Shown here piece after piece: positions 1 to 5,238 of a DNA stretch of 7,267 bases; positions within the stretch are counted from its first letter, which is position 1, and every line of letters starts with the position of its first letter. The translations under genes were made by a program, and so were the position numbers. The stretch is from NCBI GenBank assembly GCA_016205045.1, contig JACQJM010000034.1, positions 1-7,267 of the forward strand. Reading direction: 5' to 3'. The DNA comes from Elusimicrobiota bacterium. GTDB lineage: Bacteria; Elusimicrobiota; Elusimicrobia; JACQJN01. The notes below the pieces were generated by a model, which was not told the DNA's origin, ran no database searches, and saw nothing but the letters and a program-made list of their open reading frames with translations.

Positions 1-18
1 AAAGCATCAATTAATCTA

Positions 19-39
19 GGACATGCTGCAATCATGTCC
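19..39. promoter_or_regulatory. Perfect 7-bp dyad upstream of the HTH gene, possible operator
   Basis: GGACATG (19-25) and CATGTCC (33-39) form a perfect inverted repeat separated by 7 nt (CTGCAAT). It ends 2 nt before the Shine-Dalgarno region of the HTH gene at 54. The half-site spacing is compatible with a dimeric regulator, possibly the HTH protein itself. It could equally be a small RNA hairpin in the leader. No T-tract follows, so it is not a terminator. The operator role is inferred from position only. Confidence 0.35.
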
Positions 40-53
40 ATGGAGGTGGTGGG

Positions 54-323
54 ATGAAACCCCCAAGAAAAACCAAGCGGCGTGTCCATCGAAAACCCAT
101 TCTGGGGCCAGTTCCGGAAGTTATGGACATTATAACGTTAGCCCAATATCTCTGCATGGGCCGCTCCAAAATTTATAACCTCATCCGACAGAAAAAAATC
201 CCTGCCTCCCGCATCGGCCGCCAGTACCGCTTCTCACGGCCCCTGGTGGATGCTTGGCTCAAAGAACGTCTCATCACTAAAAGCGAAGACAAACAAATTC
301 CACTGTTTAAAAATCCAAAGTAA
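54..323 (+). CDS. Excisionase/MerR-like helix-turn-helix DNA-binding protein
   Basis: An 89-aa protein, small and basic, that I assign to the HTH_17/excisionase-type DNA-binding family. The domain spans about residues 24-71. It runs from an IITLAQYLCMGRSKIYNLI helix-turn-helix, through a turn with K-IPASRIGRQYRF (the usual wing that reads as 'P-x-x-R-I-G-R-x-Y-R'), to a terminal DAWLKE helix. This matches the family's full domain. The first 20 residues are an Arg/Lys-rich tail (PPRKTKRRVHRKP) likely to touch DNA. Start choice: GGAGGTGG at 42-49 gives good spacing to ATG 54, whereas the internal ATG at 123 would remove the basic tail. Such proteins act as excisionases, plasmid or phage regulators, or stand-alone transcription factors. 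No integrase or phage gene is visible here, so a role in excision is not supported. The gene stands alone, with a G-rich inverted repeat 3 nt after its stop codon. Confidence 0.85.
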   Translation: MKPPRKTKRRVHRKPILGPVPEVMDIITLAQYLCMGRSKIYNLIRQKKIPASRIGRQYRFSRPLVDAWLKERLITKSEDKQIPLFKNPK

Positions 324-326
324 AAA

Positions 327-406
327 TAGGGGTTAGGGTTTAGGGGTCAGGGGATAGTCACTTCATTTTTTCAAGCTGGACCCTCACCCCTATCTCCTAT
401 CCCCTA
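327..406. repeat. 80-nt imperfect inverted repeat with four G-runs in one arm
   Basis: Left arm 327-357 and right arm 376-406 are imperfect reverse complements: 23 of 31 positions by my hand alignment, 25 with G-T wobble. The loop is 18 nt (358-375) and holds a T6 run. The left arm has G-runs at 329-332, 336-338, 343-346 and 350-353, separated by 3-4 nt, which is intramolecular G-quadruplex spacing. The right arm has the matching C-runs. The outer edge is followed by a TCGTCG-G-TCGTCG direct repeat (414-426). There is no coding potential, and no T-tract follows the right arm as a terminator would need. It begins 3 nt after the HTH stop codon, so it may act on the 3' end of that mRNA or be a dispersed genomic repeat. 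Confidence 0.6.
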
Positions 407-433
407 CTGTCTATCGTCGGTCGTCGAAAAAAC

Positions 434-462
434 TTGATTCCCCGAGGGCATTTTTGTACGAT
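434..462 (+). promoter_or_regulatory. Candidate sigma-70-type promoter for the small repeat protein
   Basis: TTGATT (434-439) and TACGAT (457-462) match the -35 and -10 consensus at 4 of 6 positions each, with the optimal 17-nt spacer. Transcription would start near 469 and give a leader of about 80 nt before ATG 552. This is a by-eye match. It is supported by the gene being bracketed upstream by a repeat and downstream by a terminator, which implies its own promoter nearby. Confidence 0.45.
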
Positions 463-484
463 TTTACCCGTAAGTCAAATGACG

Positions 485-528
485 TCCGATGGGATCATCG
501 GAGAATGCCCGTCTTCGCAAGTGCGAAG
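485..528 (+). promoter_or_regulatory. Two tandem hairpins in the leader of the small repeat protein
   Basis: Hairpin 1 is TCCGATG-GGAT-CATCGGA (485-502), a perfect 7-bp stem with a 4-nt loop. Hairpin 2 is CTTCGC-AAGT-GCGAAG (513-528), a perfect 6-bp stem that can extend by two C-G pairs across a 2-nt bulge (509-510 with 529-530). Both precede the AGGAGG at 541-546 and leave it single-stranded. Neither is followed by a T-tract. They could stabilise the 5' end of the mRNA or bind a protein. I do not recognise a known riboswitch class. Confidence 0.5.
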
Positions 529-551
529 GGATAGTAAACCAGGAGGATTCA

Positions 552-773
552 ATGGCTGAAAAAGTGGCGGATGCAGGCGTAAAAAGAGCCGAGGGTTATC
601 TCTACTACGTAGACAAGCAGGGAGATGTCTCCCGCGCCAAAATGGCCCGCGGTGGCAAGAAAGGCGGTAAACCCGAGAAGGTTCTTAAGCTCGGAATTAA
701 AAAGCAGCCGGGGTTCCTTTATTACCTCGACAAAAAAGGTAATGTTTCCCGAGCCAAAATGGTCAACGCCTAA
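552..773 (+). CDS. Small basic protein made of two copies of a 29-residue motif, family not recognised
   Basis: A 73-aa Lys/Arg/Gly-rich soluble protein without a signal peptide or membrane segment. Residues 3-31 and 42-70 are tandem copies of one motif, identical at 18 of 29 positions and similar at about 24. Each copy has EKV, then G-[V/I]-K, then G-[Y/F]-LYY-[V/L]-DK, then G-[D/N]-VSRAKM. A Gly/Lys linker (ARGGKKGGKP, 32-41) joins them. The LYYxDKxGxVSRAKM part looks like a beta-hairpin with aromatic strands and a DKxG turn, superficially like choline-binding repeats, but there is no cell-wall context. Basic charge and the RGGKKGGK linker would suit nucleic-acid or ribosome binding, which is inference. 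Start choice: perfect AGGAGG at 541-546, 5 nt before ATG 552. The longer reading from ATG 489 has no SD and would run through the leader hairpins. The gene has its own candidate promoter and a strong terminator, so it is probably a monocistronic, well-expressed gene. Confidence 0.85.
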   Translation: MAEKVADAGVKRAEGYLYYVDKQGDVSRAKMARGGKKGGKPEKVLKLGIKKQPGFLYYLDKKGNVSRAKMVNA

Positions 774-779
774 ATTCTG

Positions 780-798
780 GTCCGGTGTAACACCGGAC
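780..798 (+). other. Perfect 8-bp hairpin just after the small gene
   Basis: GTCCGGTG-TAA-CACCGGAC is a perfect 8-bp stem with a 3-nt loop, 6 nt after the stop codon at 771-773. It has no T-tract of its own, so it is not a terminator by itself. Together with the hairpin at 807-846 it gives a double-hairpin 3' end that would protect the transcript from 3' exonucleases. Confidence 0.55.
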
Positions 799-806
799 AA
801 AGTTCC

Positions 807-846
807 AAAGGGCCCCACATTTGCTAAAATGGCGGGGCTCTTTTAT
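807..846 (+). terminator. Rho-independent terminator of the small repeat-protein gene
   Basis: A GC-rich stem pairs GGGCCCC (810-816) with GGGGCTC (834-840), including one G-U pair. The upper stem CATTT (818-822) with AAATG (827-831) closes a GCTA loop. TTTT follows directly (841-844), and AAA upstream (807-809) can pair with it, so a weak bidirectional function is possible. This ends the unit of the gene at 552-773. It lies only 8 nt from the panE start codon at 852, so panE must be expressed by read-through, a leaderless start, or another route. Confidence 0.85.
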
Positions 847-851
847 ATGCA

Positions 852-1808
852 ATGAGTCCTGCGACTCCACGGATCGTTATTGTAGGACCAGGGGCCATCG
901 GAGGACTTTTAGCCGCCCGATTTATTCGCTCAGGATTTCCCGTCAAACTATTGGTAAAAAATTCTCAGCGAGCCTCTTTTCTTCGTCGTAAAGGATTGCG
1001 AATTGAGGAAAATAACGCCCAAAAAATTAAGACTCATTTCATTTCTTCCAAGCGTTTTGAAAGAATCGAACCAAAAGCTTCTCATCTTTCTGGTTGTGAT
1101 TTGATTTTTTTCTGCACCAAGTCATACGACACCTTAAAAGCTGCGCGAAGTGCTCGTCCTCTGGTTGATGAAGCTCAAGCCATCGTGTCCCTGCAAAACG
1201 GCATCATTCATAAACCTATTTTGAACCGGATTTTCGGAACAAAAAAACTGGTGTTGGGAATTTCTTTTATCGCCGCAACACGCTCAACCCCTAATCATAT
1301 CCGCCATATCTCTGGGGATCTGATCTATTTGGCGGCACACCCCACCAATAAAAAAGTGATTCCATTGGCTCGAGAGGCATTGGAACATTGCGGCTGGAGA
1401 GTTCGCGTCACTTCAGATGAAAAAGGAATGCTGTGGACAAAACTGATGCTCAACGCCAGCACAAATCCCTTGGCCGCTTTATCGGGTGTCAGCAATGAAC
1501 ATTTGGTGCGAAATCCCGCATTAAAAGACCTGCTCCTAAAAACCCTTCAAGAATCCTTGGGGGTGATGCATAAAACAAAGATCCGCCCTCTTTTTCCCGA
1601 TCTTCGACAGATCGTTTTGAAGGCTATGGACCATTCGGAAGGCCAAATAAATTCGATGCTGCAAGACATTCAAGCCGGGCGCCCCACAGAAATAGATGCC
1701 ATTGTTTTGCCCATTCTTAAAGAAGCGCGACAACAAGGGCAAAAATTGCCATTCTTAGAGGGTCTATATCGCTTTGTCAAAGGGCTGGAAAAAGACCTAC
1801 ACGAATGA
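852..1808 (+). CDS. panE: 2-dehydropantoate 2-reductase (ketopantoate reductase)
   Basis: Cytosolic NADPH-dependent reduction of 2-dehydropantoate to (R)-pantoate, in the pantothenate/CoA pathway. At 318 aa it is full length for the ApbA/PanE family. The Rossmann domain starts at once with RIVIVGPGAIGG (GxGxxG at 12-17). Residues lining the active site in the E. coli enzyme have clear equivalents: K90 (CTKSYD), N116 (SLQNGI), K197 (LWTKLMLN), N201 and N205 (NASTNPLAAL), S268 and E280 (SMLQDIQAGRPTEID). The usual Asn-Gly after EID-x-I is replaced by V-L, a modest deviation. ATG 852 is the only possible start: an in-frame stop lies at 825-827, and the Rossmann strand begins six codons in. There is no SD, and a terminator ends 8 nt upstream. 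The last codons (LHE-stop) fall in the CGAAT-type inverted repeat that also holds the next gene's start. Some family members reduce other 2-oxoacids, so the exact substrate is less certain than the fold. Confidence 0.92.
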   Translation: MSPATPRIVIVGPGAIGGLLAARFIRSGFPVKLLVKNSQRASFLRRKGLRIEENNAQKIKTHFISSKRFERIEPKASHLSGCDLIFFCTKSYDTLKAARSARPLVDEAQAIVSLQNGIIHKPILNRIFGTKKLVLGISFIAATRSTPNHIRHISGDLIYLAAHPTNKKVIPLAREALEHCGWRVRVTSDEKGMLWTKLMLNASTNPLAALSGVSNEHLVRNPALKDLLLKTLQESLGVMHKTKIRPLFPDLRQIVLKAMDHSEGQINSMLQDIQAGRPTEIDAIVLPILKEARQQGQKLPFLEGLYRFVKGLEKDLHE

Positions 1809-1885
1809 GACGCGAATGAAAACTCTAATGAACGCGAATCGCTTGCCCATTCGAATCCATTCGCATTTTATTCGCATTCTATTCG
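1802..1885. repeat. CGAAT/ATTCG low-complexity inverted repeat spanning the panE stop and next start
   Basis: The left arm (1802-1839) repeats CGAAT-like units: CGAATG, GCGAATG, CTAATG, CGCGAAT. The right arm (1849-1885) repeats ATTCG: ATTCGAATCC, ATTCGCATTT, ATTCGCATTC, ATTCG. The arms are imperfect reverse complements around a 9-nt loop (1840-1848), with conserved CGAAT blocks at both ends and GCGAAT in the middle. The element covers the panE stop codon and both candidate start codons (1816, 1828) of the TldD-like gene. It encodes the Ile/Arg/His-rich start of its signal peptide. In RNA it would be a long bulged hairpin. Its origin (dispersed repeat or local expansion) is not decidable from one copy. 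Confidence 0.6.
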
Positions 1886-3561
1886 TTTTGGGCCCCCTCT
1901 GGGGATGGCCACAATATGTTTGGGGGGCTCCTTTCCTTCCTCCTTCGGATCCCCGCATTATTTTAAAAACGATGGAAGAAGAGATGAACCGTTCCATCCA
2001 GAAATTGAAACTGGACAATTTTCATTCCCCTTATTTTTTGGCTTATCGCCTCATTCATAATCAAGAAATCGAATTAATCGCTTCTTATGGATCCTCCTAT
2101 CGCAAAAACTTTCGCAACCAGAAAATTATTTATGTGGAAGCGCGATACGGAGATTATACCCTGGATAATGTAGACAGAGGATTTAATGGCCCCTGGAATT
2201 ACGGCCCTTTAGACAATGCTGTTCCTTCCTTAAAGCAAGCGTTGTGGGATTTGACGGATTCCGCTTATAAACAGGCGCTTTCTAGTTATTTGATCAAAAA
2301 AGCAAGAAAGACGACGGATTTAGAAAAAGATAAGCTGAATGATTTTAGTCGAGAAAAGAAGAAAGGAATTCAAGCGATCCTCCCCCCGCTTTCCCTCCCC
2401 CAAGGAATCGACATACTGGAACAATCTTTACAGCGCGTGAGCTTCACCTTTGGACAATACCCTGAAATTCATGATTCTTATACTAAGGCTGAACTGAGAT
2501 GGTCTCAACGTTATTTAATCACTACCGAGGGAACACGACTTGTCACCCCCAACGCGTTCGTGCCTCACTCCGTTTCCTTTTATGCTTCCTCTCGAGCAGA
2601 CGATGGGATGTTGATTGAATCTTCCCGTCGTTGGTCAGCCCAAGAAGTTCAAAAAATTCCTCCTGAAGAGGAACTTATGGAAGCAACCAAAGAAATGTCT
2701 CAGGAAATTAAAGCTCTTCGCCTCGCGGAATTGCAGCCTCCTTATGCTGCTCCAGCTATTTTAGATGCTGAATTTACAGGAGTATTTTTTCACGAAGCGA
2801 TCGGTCACCGATTAGAAGGACAAAGACAACGAGACGAAGAAGAGAGTCAAACCTTTAAAGACTTGGTGGGCCAAAAAATCATCCCCGAATTTCTCTCCGT
2901 GGTGGATGATCCCTCACTAAAAACATTTAAAGGAATCCCGTTGCATGGGCATTACCACTATGATGATGAGGGCATGCCTTCCCAAAAGGTTGTTCTCGTT
3001 GAAAAAGGAATCCTTAAGAATTTTCTGATGTCCAGACGACCCATTAAAGGTTTTTTTCATTCCAATGGACATGGTCGCTCAGATGGAACCAAACACCCCG
3101 TAGGACGCATGGCAAACTTAATGATTCTGGCTGAGAATCCCACCCCACCTTCTCGATTAAAGGATCTTCTCATTCAAGAATGCCGCGCCCGAGGAAAACC
3201 CTACGGGTTCATTCTCAAGGGTTCCTTGGGAGGAGATAACCCTACAAACCGCAGCTCTCCTCAAACTCTGCGAGTCAAAGCCAAGCTGGTGTATCGGGTG
3301 GATGCTAAAACGGGCCAAGAAACCTTAGTTCGAGGTGTAGAGTTGGTGGGAACTCCCCTGGTGGTAATCAACAAAATCATCGCGGCGGGGGATGATCAAA
3401 CCCTGGCGAACACATACCATTGCGGGGCGGAATCCGGCTGGGTATCCGTAGATCAGATAGCCCCCAGCGTTCTGGTTTCAGAAATAGAACTCCAACGCAT
3501 AGAAGAAGATCGCAAAAGACCTCCCATTTTGCCTTCACCCTTACATGATAAGGCAAAATAA
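1816..3561 (+). CDS. Secreted TldD/PmbA-family metallopeptidase, catalytic motif intact
   Basis: A 581-aa member of peptidase family U62 (TldD/PmbA). A signal peptide is likely: a basic start, then ILFVLGPLWGWPQYVWG with cleavage near residue 37. This contrasts with the cytosolic E. coli TldD. The N-terminal family domain covers about 45-290. The C-terminal catalytic domain has FFHEAIGHRLEG with HExxxH at H326-E327-H331, then DDEGMPSQKVVLVEKGILKN, SNGHGRSDG, GVELVGTPL, and CGAESG with C536. That Cys aligns with the CGKxGQ cysteine of TldD, a zinc ligand there. Known relatives trim peptides (microcin B17 leader, CcdA); the substrate here is unknown. Start: ATG 1816, 7 nt after panE, or ATG 1828. 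Neither has an SD and both sit in an inverted repeat, so coupling to panE translation is likely. A TTG at 1774 would overlap panE and is less plausible. The next gene is an inactive-looking paralogue. Confidence 0.87.
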   Translation: MKTLMNANRLPIRIHSHFIRILFVLGPLWGWPQYVWGAPFLPPSDPRIILKTMEEEMNRSIQKLKLDNFHSPYFLAYRLIHNQEIELIASYGSSYRKNFRNQKIIYVEARYGDYTLDNVDRGFNGPWNYGPLDNAVPSLKQALWDLTDSAYKQALSSYLIKKARKTTDLEKDKLNDFSREKKKGIQAILPPLSLPQGIDILEQSLQRVSFTFGQYPEIHDSYTKAELRWSQRYLITTEGTRLVTPNAFVPHSVSFYASSRADDGMLIESSRRWSAQEVQKIPPEEELMEATKEMSQEIKALRLAELQPPYAAPAILDAEFTGVFFHEAIGHRLEGQRQRDEEESQTFKDLVGQKIIPEFLSVVDDPSLKTFKGIPLHGHYHYDDEGMPSQKVVLVEKGILKNFLMSRRPIKGFFHSNGHGRSDGTKHPVGRMANLMILAENPTPPSRLKDLLIQECRARGKPYGFILKGSLGGDNPTNRSSPQTLRVKAKLVYRVDAKTGQETLVRGVELVGTPLVVINKIIAAGDDQTLANTYHCGAESGWVSVDQIAPSVLVSEIELQRIEEDRKRPPILPSPLHDKAK

Positions 3562-3568
3562 AATCACC

Positions 3569-3644
3569 AAGCACGAAATATGAAGAGCGAAATTAAGATT
3601 TTTATTCTTTTACTTTTTTGTTTCTTGTTTCATGCTTCGCGCTT
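3569..3644. repeat. Imperfect inverted repeat over the start of the second TldD-like gene
   Basis: Left arm 3569-3597 (AAGCACGAAATATGAAGAGC and on) and right arm 3616-3644 (ending TTTCATGCTTCGCGCTT) are reverse-complementary at 19 of 29 positions by hand, 23 with wobble pairs. The loop is 18 nt. The arms contain repeated GAAA/GAAG/GCGAA words. The start codon ATG 3580 and the two bases after it pair with TTCAT at 3629-3633 inside the signal-peptide coding region. A further perfect GCGCT-TATC-AGCGC hairpin follows at 3639-3652. This could restrain initiation until upstream translation opens it. The pairing is imperfect, so chance similarity is not excluded. Confidence 0.45.
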
Positions 3645-5235
3645 ATCAGCGCAGGATGCTCTGATGCGGGCCATGCAGTTCGAAATCGCTCAGGCTACCA
3701 CTTCTCTTCAATTGGAAGGTTACCCCTTACCCTATTTCGTAAGCCTAATGACCACCAAAACAAAAATCTTTTACCTAGGCTATCAACTGGGAGGGCATTA
3801 TTACGATGAGAGGGCGGAATCCAGCTATGCTTCCGCTGACGTTCGAGTAGGAAGTCACGAACTAGATAATCATCCTATTTCCTCACACCCTCCCCAACCC
3901 CGCATGTACATTCCCATGACTTCCGATATCCCTTCTATTCGTCATGCTCTCTGGGGACTTTTAGATGATCAGTATAAATCAGCAGCAGCAGGATTCTTTG
4001 TCAAACAAGCCCAGCGGGTGGAAAAAGGTAAGGCAGAATATGAGACGGACGACATGACCATTGAGGAACCGCATCGAAAATGGGACCCGCCACTCTCCTT
4101 CGAGGAAGATTTGTCCCCTATAAGGAAAAAGCTTTCAGAGGTTAGCGCTACTTTTCAAAAATATCCCGAATTTACAGATACGACCGTGTCTTTGGAATTC
4201 GTAAAAAATCGAAAGGAATTTGCCAACTCTGAGGGAAGTTCGCTGGCCTGGAATCAGAGTGAAACCCACATTACCTTAAACGCTGAAGGGATGAGCCCCG
4301 ATGGCATGAAACAGATAGTGTCCCAACAATTCTTCGCGCAAGCCCCTCAAAACCTGCCCTCTCTAAAAAGTCTTCAGGCATCGGCCGAACAACTCTCCTC
4401 CCGCCTTCTTGCCCTCATTTCCGCATCTTCCACCTCTCCCTTGACGGCTCCCGCCATCTTAGATCCCGAATCAGCCGGAGCTCTTTTTGAAGCCATGGGA
4501 ACACGTTTGGAAGGAGAAGAGCAACGAGACCCCCAGGGAGGACAAACCTTCCGAGATAAAATGGGGCAAAGAATACTGCCCAATTTTTTATCCCTGATAG
4601 ACGATCCTTCTCAAAAATCCTGGCAAGGCACGTTTTTAAGTGGTTATTACCCTTTTGATGACGAGGGCATTCCCTCGCAAAAAGCAGTCTTGGTTGAAGG
4701 TGGGGTTCTAAAAAGTTTTCTGCTTTCGCGTTATCCCCTAAAAGGATTTTTTAAATCCAATGGACATGGTCGCTCCTCTGGAGGAATGACCTCGGCACGA
4801 TTGGCCAACCTTTTCGTACTGTCTTCTAAAACAACTTCCTTATCCCGCCTGAAAGAACTTCTGCGCGAAGAAGCTGTCAAGAAAAACAAACCCTATGGAT
4901 TATGGATCAAACACATCTCTTCCTGGAGACAGGACAAAGAAACCCGTGGCTATCAATCGTTCCGAGGCATGCCTCAAGAGGTGTATCTTATCGACGCAAA
5001 AACCGGAAAGGAAACCCTGGTCAGAGATCTGGATCTGGTGGGAACCCCATTGGTCACCATCACGAAAGTGTTGTGGACGGGCAATGATCCTGAAGCCCAT
5101 AACCGTATCAACAATGGATCCTCGGGGAACTTGAATGTAGCTATTATTTGTCCTAGTATGCTGGTGGCGGAAGTGGAAATGCAGAGGTCTGAAAAGAAAC
5201 CGGAAAGACTTCCCATCTTGCCTCCTCCCAAGTAA
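3580..5235 (+). CDS. Secreted TldD-like paralogue with lost zinc site (predicted pseudoprotease)
   Basis: A 551-aa protein with a clear signal peptide (KSEIKIFILLLFCFLFHASRLSA, in two parts: basic start, then hydrophobic core), cleavage near A24. It is a paralogue of the preceding gene. Shared blocks include APAILDxE, the LEG of RLEG, GQTFRDKMGQRILPNFLS, DDEGIPSQKAVLVEGG, SNGHGRSSG, DLVGTPL and the LPILP end. HExxxH is gone: GVFFHEAIGH has become GALFEAMGT. The first His is removed by an exact one-codon deletion before E304, and the second is replaced by T308. The cysteine of CGAESG aligns with N512 (NNGSSG). With all three predicted ligands missing it should not bind catalytic zinc. It may be the structural partner of the active copy, as TldE is for TldD. 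It starts 18 nt after the upstream stop, without an SD, inside an inverted repeat. The reading frame is intact, so it is not a pseudogene. Confidence 0.88.
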   Translation: MKSEIKIFILLLFCFLFHASRLSAQDALMRAMQFEIAQATTSLQLEGYPLPYFVSLMTTKTKIFYLGYQLGGHYYDERAESSYASADVRVGSHELDNHPISSHPPQPRMYIPMTSDIPSIRHALWGLLDDQYKSAAAGFFVKQAQRVEKGKAEYETDDMTIEEPHRKWDPPLSFEEDLSPIRKKLSEVSATFQKYPEFTDTTVSLEFVKNRKEFANSEGSSLAWNQSETHITLNAEGMSPDGMKQIVSQQFFAQAPQNLPSLKSLQASAEQLSSRLLALISASSTSPLTAPAILDPESAGALFEAMGTRLEGEEQRDPQGGQTFRDKMGQRILPNFLSLIDDPSQKSWQGTFLSGYYPFDDEGIPSQKAVLVEGGVLKSFLLSRYPLKGFFKSNGHGRSSGGMTSARLANLFVLSSKTTSLSRLKELLREEAVKKNKPYGLWIKHISSWRQDKETRGYQSFRGMPQEVYLIDAKTGKETLVRDLDLVGTPLVTITKVLWTGNDPEAHNRINNGSSGNLNVAIICPSMLVAEVEMQRSEKKPERLPILPPPK

Positions 5236-5238
5236 CTA

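Noticed and set aside
327..427. The inverted repeat plus TCGTCG direct repeats as an insertion sequence or CRISPR remnant
   Set aside because: There is no transposase, target-site duplication, or regularly spaced identical repeats with unique spacers.
489..551. Longer reading of the small repeat protein from ATG 489
   Set aside because: No SD precedes 489 and the extension runs through both leader hairpins. A perfect AGGAGG is placed for ATG 552, and the repeat unit begins at residue 3 from there.
549..818. Antisense 89-aa open frame across the small gene
   Set aside because: It mirrors the sense gene and its terminator, has no SD, and no recognisable protein character.
821..849. TTGCTA and TATATG with 17-nt spacing as a panE promoter
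   Set aside because: The start site would fall at about 856, inside panE, and both boxes lie in the terminator hairpin and its tail.
1774..1815. TTG 1774 as start of the first TldD-like gene
   Set aside because: It would overlap panE by 35 nt, has no SD, and would put a long polar stretch before the signal peptide. ATG 1816 or 1828 gives a normal signal peptide.
3061..4775. Identical 20-nt stretch in both TldD-like genes (3061-3080 and 4756-4775) as a functional DNA site
   Set aside because: It encodes the shared SNGHGRS motif in the same frame, so common ancestry of the two genes explains it without a separate DNA function.
3580..5235. Second TldD-like gene as a decaying pseudogene
   Set aside because: The frame is open over 551 codons, the signal peptide is intact, and conserved blocks outside the zinc site are kept, which argues for a selected non-catalytic protein.
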